This document shows, one piece after another, positions 17,495 through 26,136 of a stretch of DNA of 64,000 bases (position 1 is the stretch's first letter; each line of letters opens with the position of its first letter). The DNA is from Rossellomorea vietnamensis. GTDB taxonomy: Bacteria; Bacillota; Bacilli; Bacillales; Bacillaceae_B. Where the stretch lies: positions 130,294-194,293 of the forward strand of contig NZ_VTEH01000014.1 of NCBI RefSeq assembly GCF_008180615.1, in the 5' to 3' direction. The position numbers were made by a program, and so were the translations under genes. The notes below the pieces were generated by a model that made no database searches, was not told where the DNA came from, and saw only the letters and a list, made by a program, of their open reading frames with translations.

Positions 17495-17950
17495 ATGAAG
17501 TTTGTTGTATTGAAGAAAGGGTCTCTTATTCTTTTTATTATCGGTTTTATCGCCCTTTCACTGGGTGCCGTGTGGATGATGTTTCCAAAAGAATCCTATC
17601 CGACTGTCTCAATGAATGGAGAGAGCTCCAGCGTTCAGGTAATTCAGATGGTTACCGGGGAATTCTCTTCCGAAACTGAAAGCGGTGAGAAGATTGAGTC
17701 TTATAGATGGGATCCGGGCACAATCGTAGTGGACAAAGGCAAGGAAGTACAATTCCGCATTTTAGGCGTCAATGGGATGGCCCATCCCTTTTACATTGAA
17801 GGTACAGATGTAAGGGGGACTGTTAAAAAGGGAGAAGAGTCAATTTTCAATGTGACCTTTGATAAGAAAGGAACCTACAGGCTCGTTTGTGAAACTCATG
17901 AATCTATTGAAAACGACGGGCCAATGATCGGCTATATCGTGGTCAAATAA
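17495..17950 (+). CDS. Membrane-anchored cupredoxin-domain protein
   Basis: A 151-residue protein with an N-terminal anchor (hydrophobic 9-29) and an extracytoplasmic cupredoxin fold. Type I copper ligands can be placed: His in NGMAHPFYIEG, then Cys and His in LVCETHES and Met in GPMIGYIVVK near the C-terminus, the His-Cys-His-Met set of blue copper proteins. It probably carries electrons or binds copper outside the membrane. The ribosome binding site is AAAGGAGGTTGTACC. It is monocistronic and convergent with the crcB pair. Confidence 0.8.
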   Translation: MKFVVLKKGSLILFIIGFIALSLGAVWMMFPKESYPTVSMNGESSSVQVIQMVTGEFSSETESGEKIESYRWDPGTIVVDKGKEVQFRILGVNGMAHPFYIEGTDVRGTVKKGEESIFNVTFDKKGTYRLVCETHESIENDGPMIGYIVVK

Positions 17951-17951
17951 A

Positions 17952-18022
17952 TAAATTAAGGCTGTCTCATTATGCGTCTAACCAGATAACTTGTCTGGAT
18001 AGACAGATGAGCCGGCCTTAAT
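17952..18022. terminator. Bidirectional terminator-like structure between cupredoxin and crcB genes
   Basis: The outer arms AATTAAGGC and GCCTTAATT are perfect; further pairing (TCTCAT/ATGAG, CCAGA/TCTGG) continues inward, giving a long branched hairpin between two convergent genes. Confidence 0.6.
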
Positions 18023-18380
18023 TTAACAGATTTATTCCCGCAGCAAGTCCTAAGAAAGCTGAAGACAAGCCGCCTGCATAACTCCATGCCAGATATAATA
18101 CCGCTCTCCTTCTTTTTCCTAATATTTCCAGTCTCCATACCTCCACCATAAAAGTAGAGTAGGTGGTGAATGCACCAAGAAATCCAATACCGAAAAATGC
18201 GTATGGTCCCCCTTCGATTCCCAAACCGAGAAGCATGCCCAGCAGAAACGAACCTGCCACATTTATAGACAGTGTGCCTACAGGAAAACTTGAAGGGAAT
18301 CGGCGTTTGACTGCATTTCCGATTACAAAGCGTGAGACAGCCCCCAGAAATCCTCCAGCTGCGATCGCCATTAGAATCAT
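18018..18380 (-). CDS. crcB: Fluoride ion channel subunit CrcB/Fluc (second gene)
   Basis: A 120-residue protein with four hydrophobic segments. Fluc motifs are intact: GGFLGAVSRFVIGN at the start, VGTLSINVAGSFLLGM with the conserved Asn, and GFLGAFTTYSTF. Fluc channels export fluoride passively and work as antiparallel dimers; adjacent gene pairs such as this form heterodimers. The start overlaps the stop of the upstream crcB by 4 bp (ATGA), giving translational coupling. No fluoride riboswitch was found upstream of the pair. Confidence 0.93.
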   Translation of the reverse strand: MILMAIAAGGFLGAVSRFVIGNAVKRRFPSSFPVGTLSINVAGSFLLGMLLGLGIEGGPYAFFGIGFLGAFTTYSTFMVEVWRLEILGKRRRAVLYLAWSYAGGLSSAFLGLAAGINLLN

Positions 18381-18766
18381 CCTCTCACTCCTTTCCTCTT
18401 CCCGGCTTTAAGTCCGCCGAAGGCAAATAAGAGTCCACCCAATGCACTTAAAATAAAATATAAAAATGCCAAGTAAAAGTGTCCGCTGTACAAAAGTCCG
18501 ATTGTTTCTGCACTAAATGCAGAAAAGGTTGTAAAAGAACCAATCAAGCCTGTTCCCAGAGCGGCCGACACTTCAGTAGAAATCCTGCCAGTCTTCATCG
18601 ATGATTCTGTTAAAAGCCCCAGCAAAAAAGACCCCGCCAAGTTGGCTGCCAGTGTTCCATAGGGAAACGCAGAAGGATTCAAGTCCAGCAGTAAATTTCC
18701 CATCATATATCTTAGCAGGCTGCCTGCCGCTCCGCCTAATCCAATAAGAATATAATTATAGTTCAT
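18377..18766 (-). CDS. crcB: Fluoride ion channel subunit CrcB/Fluc (first gene)
   Basis: A 129-residue four-helix membrane protein. Motifs: GGAAGSLLRYMMGN, YGTLAANLAGSFLLGL and GLIGSFTTFSAFSAE, matching Fluc family positions for the pore Asn and the phenylalanine track. Together with the overlapping downstream gene it should give a heterodimeric fluoride exporter. The ribosome binding site is GAGGGAGATTT. It carries a slightly longer, basic C-terminus (GLKAGKRKGVRG). Confidence 0.93.
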   Translation of the reverse strand: MNYNYILIGLGGAAGSLLRYMMGNLLLDLNPSAFPYGTLAANLAGSFLLGLLTESSMKTGRISTEVSAALGTGLIGSFTTFSAFSAETIGLLYSGHFYLAFLYFILSALGGLLFAFGGLKAGKRKGVRG

Positions 18767-18844
18767 AAATCTCCCTCACACTATGTAGTAATATATATCC
18801 TGCCTTTTTAAATATTCACATAAGAAAAACTTTGATATGAAAAA

Positions 18845-18894
18845 CACACTCCCCTTTATTGTAACTCTGAACAGTCACAATAAAAAGAAGTGTG
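18845..18894. other. 18-bp-arm inverted repeat upstream of crcB
   Basis: CACACTCCCCTTTATTGT (18845-18862) pairs with ACAATAAAAAGAAGTGTG (18877-18894) with a few mismatches. It does not match the fluoride riboswitch. The rest of 18767-19523 shows no convincing gene or other element. Confidence 0.5.
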
Positions 18895-19523
18895 CATCTT
18901 TTCAAGTCTTACTATATTTTTCCCTTGGGTTTGTATGATGTACACACCGGGTTCAATCATTGATAAATTGCCCTAAGACAATGAAAGCCCTTCCTCTCAA
19001 TCATCCTTATGGCTCCTAGGCCATGCCAGTGAGAATTAGGGGAAAATCTAGCAATAACATATATCATACAACTCTCATTCTGTTTGCATCGGATAATGTT
19101 GAGCCTTTTTAGCTGGATTTGAAAAAGGCCTCCTTATCTACTCCGGATCTAATCGTCCGGTCAGCATAAGGATCAAAAAAATCGATCAAGCTGTAGTTGA
19201 TCTGCAGAAGAAAATTTTTCGATGTACTACTACGGAGATTAGTAGTCAGTAAGACCTGACTTATGGTATTTCATTACCACAAATATTAACTATACACTTT
19301 TCTGTAAGACTTGTCAACAGGTGAAGAAGGAATGGAACTAGTCTGCACGATGGCCTCTACTCTTTCTTTGAGAAAGCTCCCTTCTTTACACATTCTTAAT
19401 GCCCGCCTTCCTCATTCTCATTAGCTCATATTGGGCCGCCTCATGTTGATCGTCAAGCACCGATCCTTATTTACAGTGAATGTATCATCACTTGCTCAGT
19501 CGTTGCACCAAAAGTAAAGAAGC

Positions 19524-19566
19524 CCAAAAACCGTTCAAGGAAGTAGCCCTTGAAGGTTTCTGGTTT
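19524..19566 (-). terminator. Terminator of the D,D-carboxypeptidase gene
   Basis: On the minus strand AAACCTTCAAGG...CCTTGAACGGTTTTT, about 40 bp after the stop codon. Confidence 0.75.
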
Positions 19567-19605
19567 TCTTAAAAGCTGGTAAGCTGCTTCAATACTTATA
19601 CAGAT

Positions 19606-20766
19606 TTATACGGAAGTTATTTTATTTCTTACTGCTGCGGCGCCTGCAATCAACAGCAGTCCAAAGTAGAGGTAAACAGGATATAGAACAAGCTGGCTCT
19701 TAACAGAATCCCCAGATTCCTCCTGGTCTCTCTCCTTCTGCTTTCCCTCCGATTTTTTCGGGATGGCAGGCAGCTTACTCAACAGCTGTTCCTTCCCATC
19801 CAGTGTATAAATCAATCCCCCGGTATCATCTAAGGAGATTAGGTCTTCCTCTCCCATAAGACTTGTATAAATGATCTCCCTATCTGAGAAATATTCCTTC
19901 CCGCCGTTTGCATATCTCTCTCCTTTTGGAATGACGTTATGCTGGAAATGGGTTAATCCATATTTCAGTAAAGCATCAGTATCCTGGTATATGGCCGTTT
20001 TGGATTGCGCTTTTAATAGAACTACTGCAATTGAAAGGTTTTCATTTGAAGCAGTGGTGACGAGAGTATGTTTCGATTCATCTACATAGCCATTCTTTCC
20101 GCCGGTCACCTCAGGAAAAACCATTTCTCCCTTGACCATCTTGTGGTGGTTAAATAATGTTGTTTCCCAGCCTTTCCCTTTCCATTCTACTTCTTTCAGA
20201 GAAAATAAATCTTTGAAATCCTGATTTTTCATGGCATAAGAGATGATTAAGGCCATGTCCTCTGCTGTTGTATAATGTCCCTTTTCATAAAGGCCATGAG
20301 GGTTGGAAAAATGGCTGTTTGTGACGCCGGCTTTTTCTTCTAAAAATAGGTTAAGGTTCTCACTGAATTTTTTAACTGAACCATCCAAATGTTCTGCGAT
20401 AGCCACAGAAGCATCATTACCTGAATTAATCATCATTCCGGTTAAAAGCTGCCTGAGGGACATCTGCTCTCCTTCCAGCAAGTATACAGAGGAACCCTCG
20501 GTCTCAGCAGCCTCTTTGCTGATTGTCACCATACTGTCTAAATTTCCCTTTTCAATTGCATAAACAGCTGTGGCTACTTTGGTTATACTGGCAGGAGACA
20601 TGGGCCTTTTCGCATTTTTAGAGTACAGGATTGTCCCGGTATCCGTATCGATCATGATCCCACTTTCGCTGAAGAGCATAGAGGGCTTTTGGTTTTCTTC
20701 TGCTTGAGCAAATACAGTTGTGACGGATGAGAAAAATAAGATGATTGCAATAACATACTTTTTCAC
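19606..20766 (-). CDS. D-alanyl-D-alanine carboxypeptidase (DacF/DacA type, low-molecular-weight PBP)
   Basis: A 386-residue penicillin-binding protein that would trim the terminal D-Ala of peptidoglycan stem peptides. A signal peptide (1-20, ending VFA) precedes the S11 serine-peptidase domain: SxxK motif SITK at 60-63 and SGN at 115-117. The third motif, usually KTG, reads KNG at 224-226 (VTGGKNGYV). A charged region near 338-355 and a C-terminal membrane segment (about 358-378) anchor the protein. The start is a GTG with AAGGAGGG upstream. MITE copy 3 begins 31 bp before the start codon, so it probably separates the gene from its original promoter. Confidence 0.88.
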   Translation of the reverse strand: MKKYVIAIILFFSSVTTVFAQAEENQKPSMLFSESGIMIDTDTGTILYSKNAKRPMSPASITKVATAVYAIEKGNLDSMVTISKEAAETEGSSVYLLEGEQMSLRQLLTGMMINSGNDASVAIAEHLDGSVKKFSENLNLFLEEKAGVTNSHFSNPHGLYEKGHYTTAEDMALIISYAMKNQDFKDLFSLKEVEWKGKGWETTLFNHHKMVKGEMVFPEVTGGKNGYVDESKHTLVTTASNENLSIAVVLLKAQSKTAIYQDTDALLKYGLTHFQHNVIPKGERYANGGKEYFSDREIIYTSLMGEEDLISLDDTGGLIYTLDGKEQLLSKLPAIPKKSEGKQKERDQEESGDSVKSQLVLYPVYLYFGLLLIAGAAAVRNKITSV

Positions 20767-20796
20767 AGAAGGGTCTCCCTCCTTATCATTATTTAA

Positions 20797-20961
20797 GATG
20801 TTTTCGTATATATTCCTGCTTTCGGATAATCCAATACTAAGGGTTTTCTCTCTAATCGGGAAGAACAGCTCTTTTCGGACAGGATCACCAGGTAATTCCG
20901 ATGAGTTATGGTTATTTTTTTGAAATTAGTACCAATAGCAACAATGTTTACGAGAAGAGCC
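20797..20961 (+). mobile_element. MITE-like element, copy 3 (165 bp, perfect 8-bp TSD)
   Basis: The head GATGTTTTCGTATATATTCC (one base short of the family head) and tail AGCAACAATGTTTACGAGAAGAGCC are flanked by perfect TTATTTAA repeats (20789-20796 and 20962-20969). Confidence 0.78.
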
Positions 20962-21143
20962 TTATTTAAAAAGACATTTAACATTTTAACAGAAAATTGC
21001 GCTTCTTAACCGTTGAAATCAAAACTTAATAAAGTTATGAAGAGTATGCCCAATGTTTGAACCAGGATTCTTTCAAAGAGTATAAGGTTAACCATTTCTT
21101 TGTTAGGGAATAAAAGAAATGACGATTTTACAGGAGGATTAAA

Positions 21144-21428
21144 ATGAAGAGAAAAGTACATTTATTTGTAGAAGGGCACGTACAGGGAGTTGGATTCCGT
21201 CATTTCACTAAAAACAAGGCAGACGAAATGGGCATCTCAGGTTGGGCAAAGAACCTCGAGAATGGTTCTGTTGAAATTACTGCTCAGGGAGATGAATCTG
21301 ATATTGAGAATTTCGTCACCTTTGTCAAGAATGGAGCGAGTCCGTCTTCCCGCGTAGACGTTTGCCATATTAATGAGCTTGAGGCGGATGAACACTCCCG
21401 CTCGGCGGATAGTTTTAAAACATTATAA
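21144..21428 (+). CDS. acyP: Acylphosphatase
   Basis: A 94-residue acylphosphatase hydrolysing carboxyl-phosphate bonds such as acetyl phosphate. The active-site loop VEGHVQGVGFRHF holds the catalytic Arg of GVGFR, and GWAKNLENGSVEI supplies the catalytic Asn; the length is that of the family. The ribosome binding site is AGGAGG 6 nt before the ATG. Monocistronic, with a hairpin downstream. Confidence 0.95.
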   Translation: MKRKVHLFVEGHVQGVGFRHFTKNKADEMGISGWAKNLENGSVEITAQGDESDIENFVTFVKNGASPSSRVDVCHINELEADEHSRSADSFKTL

Positions 21429-21470
21429 TATGTAACCGGATGAAAGCTGCAGGGCACGGTCAGCGGGATT

Positions 21471-21503
21471 TTTGCCAGCTGAGTCAGGTCAGCTGGCAAA
21501 ATA
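21471..21503 (+). terminator. Hairpin after acyP
   Basis: Perfect TTTTGCCAGCTGA / TCAGCTGGCAAAA stem around a 6-nt loop. The A- and T-flanks are only four long, so it is a weak bidirectional terminator. Confidence 0.55.
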
Positions 21504-21719
21504 AGACTGGCCCAATAGTTGGTCAGATTTTATTTGATGCGATGAAGTTATCGGGCCATTGAAAAGAGAAAATGCCCTAGGAATAAAGTGTCGCCGAAAT
21601 TCATTTATATTTAATTCCTCTATATTTGCAGGATTTTTGAAACTTTTATAGTATTGAATCGTAATAAATAATAATAAAGCTATCGCTTTTAATACAGTAC
21701 GATTTAAGGAGTAGATCAT

Positions 21720-22331
21720 ATGAAATCAATACCTCTGACATTCTTAAAGTCATTTTTAGGAATTAACGGGTTTTTCATCACTTTCCTTGTCATGATATTT
21801 GGATTTGACCAATCCGTTCCTGCAGGAGCTTTAGGCGGAATAGCTGCTGCCTTTCTGGCTTCTACGCTTGGAAAATGGGTGTACACAAGGAGATTTCTTA
21901 AGAAAAACGGCATTTCCTTACAGGATTACCGTTATATAGATAAAAACTTGAAGGAAGCCAAGGTGAAAATCAAACGCCTGCAAAAGGCTCAATTCCAAGT
22001 CCGCTCCCTTGGTGCTTTTAAACAAATTCTGGAATTGAACAGGCTCGCCCGCAGGATCTATGCAATTGTCCGTAAAGAGCCGAAAAAGTTTTATCAGAGT
22101 GAACAATTCTTCTTCTATCATCTGGATTCTGTGGTGGAGCTTTCGGAGAAATATACTTACCTGGCTACACAGCCAATTAAAAATGATCAAGTATTTCAGT
22201 CTATAAAAGATGCCAAGCGCACACTCCAGTCCCTGGAGGATTCGCTTCAAGAAGACCTGATGAGTGTACTTTCCAACGACATCCAAACCTTGGATTTCGA
22301 GTTGGATGTTGCACGCAAAAACAAAAAATAA
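21720..22331 (+). CDS. xpaC: XpaC-like protein (5-bromo-4-chloroindolyl phosphate hydrolysis family)
   Basis: A 203-residue protein with two N-terminal hydrophobic segments (about 8-28 and 33-50) followed by a long helical cytoplasmic part with regular Lys/Gln/Leu heptad-like spacing. This is the XpaC family, named from a B. subtilis gene that affects hydrolysis of a chromogenic phosphate; the true role is unclear. The gene sits 13 bp before telA, the same pairing as xpaC-yaaN in B. subtilis, so the two products likely act together at the envelope. The ribosome binding site is TTAAGGAG. Confidence 0.85.
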   Translation: MKSIPLTFLKSFLGINGFFITFLVMIFGFDQSVPAGALGGIAAAFLASTLGKWVYTRRFLKKNGISLQDYRYIDKNLKEAKVKIKRLQKAQFQVRSLGAFKQILELNRLARRIYAIVRKEPKKFYQSEQFFFYHLDSVVELSEKYTYLATQPIKNDQVFQSIKDAKRTLQSLEDSLQEDLMSVLSNDIQTLDFELDVARKNKK

Positions 22332-22344
22332 AAGGAGCAATCTC

Positions 22345-23496
22345 ATGAACTCAAATCATTCTACTGACTATAAAAATGATGATTTAGAAAGTCTTTTGGC
22401 AGAACCTTTTGCCGGGAACAAATCCGAAGTAAATGAGGTCAGCAATACACCCGTGATGCTTGCCGACCGCCTGACACCTGAACACAGGCAGAAAGCTCAG
22501 GATATCGCCAAGCAAATCGACATCGGGAACAGCCAGGCCATACTGGAGTATGGGACAGCCGCACAGACCCAGATGTCTAACTTCTCTCACTCCATGCTTG
22601 ATCATGTCAAAAAGAAAGATGTCGGACCGATCGGAGATGTCCTGAACGACTTGATGAAGAGATTGAAAGAAATGAACCCTGAGGAACTTTCTGATGAGAA
22701 AAAAGGCTTCGTCAAAAGATTTTTCGGCAAGCTCTCCAGTTCTATTCAAGAAGTACTGTCAAAATATCAAAAAATCGGCAGTCAAGTGGATCGAATTTCC
22801 GTAAAGCTCGAACATTCCAAAAATGTTCTTATAGACGATAACCGGTTTCTGGATGAATTGTACGACAAGAATAAAACTTATTTTCAGTCTTTAAATATTT
22901 ATATTGCTGCAGCTGAACTGAAGCATGAGGAACTAACGACTGTTACCATCCCTGCTTTAAGGCGGAAAGCAGAATCTTCTCAAGATGACATGGGCTACCA
23001 AGAAGTCAATGATGCACTGCAATTCCTTGACCGCCTGGAAAAGAGGATTCATGATTTAAAAATCAGCAGACAGATGACGATTCAAACAGCACCGCAAATA
23101 CGTCTCATCCAGAATACGAATGGAGCATTGGCTGAAAAAATACAGTCATCCATACTGACCAGCATTCCCCTTTGGAAGAACCAAATTGCCATCGCTCTCA
23201 CTCTTTTTCACCAAAAGAAAGCCGTTCAGGCCCAAAAGCAGGTTTCAGATACGACCAATGAGTTATTGTTGAAAAATTCTCAAATGCTTAAAACAAACAG
23301 CATAGAGGCAGCAAAAGAAAATGAACGGGCCATCATTGATATGGAAACACTGAAAAAAACACAGGAAAACCTGATCTCCACTATTGAAGAAACACTGAGG
23401 ATACAGCAAGAGGGCCGTTCGAAGAGGCAGCAGGCTGAAAAAGAATTGATTTCGATGGAAAACGATTTAAAAAACAAACTGCTTCATCTGAAATAG
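22345..23496 (+). CDS. telA: TelA/YaaN family toxic anion resistance-type protein
   Basis: A 383-residue, almost wholly alpha-helical soluble protein of the TelA family, linked by name to tellurite resistance and in practice to envelope stress. Family features are [28 protein letters not shown] near residue 40, a [20 protein letters not shown] block, and [16 protein letters not shown] near residue 275. The ATG at 22345 follows AAAAGGAGCAATCTC; the frame is open further upstream but lies inside xpaC. Operonic with xpaC and followed by a terminator. Confidence 0.9.
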   Translation: MNSNHSTDYKNDDLESLLAEPFAGNKSEVNEVSNTPVMLADRLTPEHRQKAQDIAKQIDIGNSQAILEYGTAAQTQMSNFSHSMLDHVKKKDVGPIGDVLNDLMKRLKEMNPEELSDEKKGFVKRFFGKLSSSIQEVLSKYQKIGSQVDRISVKLEHSKNVLIDDNRFLDELYDKNKTYFQSLNIYIAAAELKHEELTTVTIPALRRKAESSQDDMGYQEVNDALQFLDRLEKRIHDLKISRQMTIQTAPQIRLIQNTNGALAEKIQSSILTSIPLWKNQIAIALTLFHQKKAVQAQKQVSDTTNELLLKNSQMLKTNSIEAAKENERAIIDMETLKKTQENLISTIEETLRIQQEGRSKRQQAEKELISMENDLKNKLLHLK

Positions 23497-23502
23497 AGCA
23501 CA

Positions 23503-23532
23503 TAAAAAAGGCTGAATCCCAGCCTTTTTTTG
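23503..23532 (+). terminator. Terminator of xpaC-telA
   Basis: AAAAAAGGCTGAATCCCAGCCTTTTTTT, 7 bp after the telA stop. Confidence 0.92.
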
Positions 23533-23742
23533 TTTCTCACCCTCTAGGGTTCAATGCCTGCCTTCAATTTCAACTATAACATTCGTGATTCGCTCGCGTT
23601 CCCTATCTGCTGTTTTCGTGCTTCTCATTTATGCACTACTATTACTACATTGAACGGAAACCGACTTGAAAAGCGGAAACTCTGGTGTCCTAGAGATTGG
23701 CATGCCGATCTCTATTAAGCTTTTTCTTGTAAAATTTATTTT

Positions 23743-24134
23743 GAAATAAGGAGGAGAAACTCCGCTTATTTCTTAGATGCTCTATTCGTGAACTATGTGG
23801 CTGTTTGATATTCATTACTAAAGATAGCGCCATAATCAACCAGGAAAATCCTGTTAGACAAGAGAGAAAAGAGCTTCTCTCTTCGTTTAGAGCAAAAAGC
23901 CTAGTATCCAGTGGGGAAATTCGGCTTTTGGGGTTTTTCCGAAAGCAACAATGTATGCGAAACAGCCTTCTAAAAAAAAGCAACTAAGACCGCTTAAATT
24001 ATTGGAGAAACTTCCCTTATTCTCTTAAATGATGCGCAAATGGGTCGTTTTTCTGTGATCAAGCGTAAAATTTCCGCTTATATACCCCTTTCGAATTTTA
24101 ATGCTTAACCGGATAATTTCCGCTTATTTTAGAT
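23743..24134. repeat. ~200-bp dispersed repeat, second copy, split by a MITE
   Basis: It is homologous to 3366-3566: it starts AAATAAGG, has GGAGAAAC plus TCCGCTTATTTCTTAG before the insertion, and resumes with TTCTAAAAAAAAGC and CGCTTAAATTATTGGAGAAAC after it, ending in TTAACCGGA plus TTTCCGCTTATTTTAGA. Removing 23778-23967 and one flanking 8-mer restores a length of about 194 bp against 200 bp for the intact copy. Confidence 0.72.
23778..23967 (-). mobile_element. MITE-like element, copy 8 (190 bp, reversed), nested in another repeat
   Basis: Reversed orientation: TGCTCTATTCGTGAACTATG at the left matches the reversed tail, and AAAGCAACAATGTATGCGAAACAGCC at the right matches the reversed head. 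Flanks TTCTTAGA and TTCTAAAA agree at 6 of 8 positions. Confidence 0.75.
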
Positions 24135-24174
24135 GTAACTGTACTCAATTATGTATCCAGCAGGCACCAACAAA

Positions 24175-24203
24175 AACGCCTGCCACGTTATGTGACAGGC
24201 TCT
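24175..24203 (-). terminator. Terminator of the yojN-yojO pair
   Basis: On the minus strand GCCTGTCACATAACGTGGCAGGC is followed by GTTTTTG, just after the yojO-like stop. Confidence 0.85.
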
Positions 24204-24205
24204 GC

Positions 24206-26125
24206 TTAAATACTTTTAATCAATAGGCGTCTCAGCAAAGGAAAGAGGACATCAGGAAGCTCTTCCACATCGGATACAGGAATACTGAATTTCCCATAGA
24301 TATTCTCAATCATTTTCCGCTGCGCTTCAGTAATGTCATCATTTGAAAGGAAAACATTGATCACTTCAATCCCCTGTTTTCTTGCTTGCAAGACCGCTTC
24401 ATGTGTATCCACGATCCCATTTTGCTCATACCCGAAGGCTGCTGGTTCACCATCTGAAAATACCAGGAGAAACTTTTGTTTTTCACTTCGCTGAAGCAAT
24501 CTTTCTGTCATCAGCCTGATTGCAAAACCATCACGATTGTCTTCCTCAGGCTGCAAACTCATAATTTCAGCACCCGTTCCCGGCTTCAGGCTGGTCCTGA
24601 AGTCCAGGACAGCTTTCATATAGTTGGGCTGCTTTGTTTCTGTAGCATGGTTAGTATCTTCCCAGAATCCCACTACTTCATGGGGAACTCTGACTGATTT
24701 TAAGGATTCATGAAAAAGTGTGATTCCAAGCTTAGTTTGTTCCATTTTGTCATACATGGAAGCGGAACAATCCACCAACAGGGAAAAGACAGCATCAATC
24801 TCTGTTGAAGGATTCTGTTTCTTATTAAAAAGTCTTGGATTGTCATCAGTCAGGAACCTTAATAATTTCTTATTCAATCTTCCAAAATGCAGGTCACTTC
24901 TTGGCTGGATTTTTTTATGTTCCAACGTTTTTTCTATCATCTTCTGAAGCTTCTTCTGATAGGGAGAAATCAACCCTTTATTATGATCATAAGCCTTTAA
25001 TTCCTCATAGGTGGGGATATCGGGCTTTAGGAAAATCGGATAGGCGAATCGGTTTTCTTTTCCGTACTCTGTTTCCCCTCCGCCTTTTTCCTCTTCACGA
25101 TCCTGCCGGGCTGCTTCCATTTGAGAAAAATCCTTGTTAGCTGTCTCTTGTGAAGAGCCTTGCACCATACCAAGTGCCTGGTCGCCTTCCTCTCCTTCTC
25201 TCACTCCATTGCCCATTAAATCGGATTTAGAACCTTGATCGAGATCAAACTGCAAAAAGGAATCCCCTTTATCACTCGTTTCTCGATGCCAAGTCCTCAT
25301 TTCCTCCTCGAACACTTCTTCTTCTCCAGTACTCTTTTCTTCAAGAGTATCATCATTTTGAAGTGGATCTTTTCTTTTGAGATCTTCAATGGTCATTCCT
25401 TGCTCATCCTGGGTAAAGACTTTTTCCGGCAAATGAAAATACTCATTAAGCATATCTTTTTCTAGAATCTCCTCGAATACTTCCATTAATTCCAGACAAA
25501 TCCGGCTGACATCTCCGGTCGAATCAGTTTCATAGAACTTGGAAAGAGTACTGGTTACATAAGGCATGGCAAGGTCTATCCGCTCATTGATGGAGGCAGC
25601 TTGTTCCAATGGGGATTTGGCATTGAGAATAAGATAAATACTGTTAAACAAGGAGTCTGTGAACACACTTTTCACTAGATTTACTTTTAATTGTGATTGA
25701 AAATGCTGCCGGTACAAGCTCCTTCTCGTTGCAAAGGCTTTTTTTGTCCCCGGCCTCTCTCTTTTGCAAAGCTCTTCTAAGCGAATGTCTTCTCCCAGAA
25801 CAAATAATTGCTTGCCCATGCTTGGAAGCCGCGTCTCCTTGACCTTCTCGATGTAATCAGCCGTTTTAGAAACATCAGTATATTTGAGGTTGCCGATTGT
25901 CCTGAGAAAGATATCACTCTTTAAACCATGAAGCTCTTCCACCTTGCTTCTATGATCCCAAAAGTGTGTAACAAAGACTTTTTCGTTTTTATAATCCAAA
26001 TAGGAATGTGGACCATACTCCAGCTCCATCCCGCTGTTTTTAGAGAGGGTCCTGGCCAGGTCGGAAAGTTCCATAAAGAGAAATGAATCGATCGTTTCAT
26101 CGTTAAACTGAATAAATCTCTGCAT
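24206..26125 (-). CDS. yojO: VWA-domain protein, YojO/NorD/CobT type
   Basis: A 639-residue cytoplasmic protein. The N-terminal 235 residues are helical; an acidic, Glu/Asp/Gln-rich low-complexity linker covers about 245-345; and a von Willebrand A domain ends the chain with an intact MIDAS start DCSAS (452-456) and a later FSDGEP. This is the YojO/NorD family that works with a MoxR-type AAA ATPase, here encoded 11 bp upstream, as a chaperone pair for inserting metal or activating a partner enzyme (nitric oxide reductase for NorQD, cobaltochelatase for CobST). No such partner enzyme is encoded nearby, so the client is unknown. B. subtilis has yojN-yojO next to odhAB; here odhAB is about 7 kb away. 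Confidence 0.88.
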   Translation of the reverse strand: MQRFIQFNDETIDSFLFMELSDLARTLSKNSGMELEYGPHSYLDYKNEKVFVTHFWDHRSKVEELHGLKSDIFLRTIGNLKYTDVSKTADYIEKVKETRLPSMGKQLFVLGEDIRLEELCKRERPGTKKAFATRRSLYRQHFQSQLKVNLVKSVFTDSLFNSIYLILNAKSPLEQAASINERIDLAMPYVTSTLSKFYETDSTGDVSRICLELMEVFEEILEKDMLNEYFHLPEKVFTQDEQGMTIEDLKRKDPLQNDDTLEEKSTGEEEVFEEEMRTWHRETSDKGDSFLQFDLDQGSKSDLMGNGVREGEEGDQALGMVQGSSQETANKDFSQMEAARQDREEEKGGGETEYGKENRFAYPIFLKPDIPTYEELKAYDHNKGLISPYQKKLQKMIEKTLEHKKIQPRSDLHFGRLNKKLLRFLTDDNPRLFNKKQNPSTEIDAVFSLLVDCSASMYDKMEQTKLGITLFHESLKSVRVPHEVVGFWEDTNHATETKQPNYMKAVLDFRTSLKPGTGAEIMSLQPEEDNRDGFAIRLMTERLLQRSEKQKFLLVFSDGEPAAFGYEQNGIVDTHEAVLQARKQGIEVINVFLSNDDITEAQRKMIENIYGKFSIPVSDVEELPDVLFPLLRRLLIKSI

Positions 26126-26136
26126 ACAATCAACCC

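Noticed and set aside
18767..19605. Fluoride riboswitch upstream of the crcB pair
   Set aside because: No GGCGATGG-type aptamer core was found on the minus strand; only a simple inverted repeat is present.
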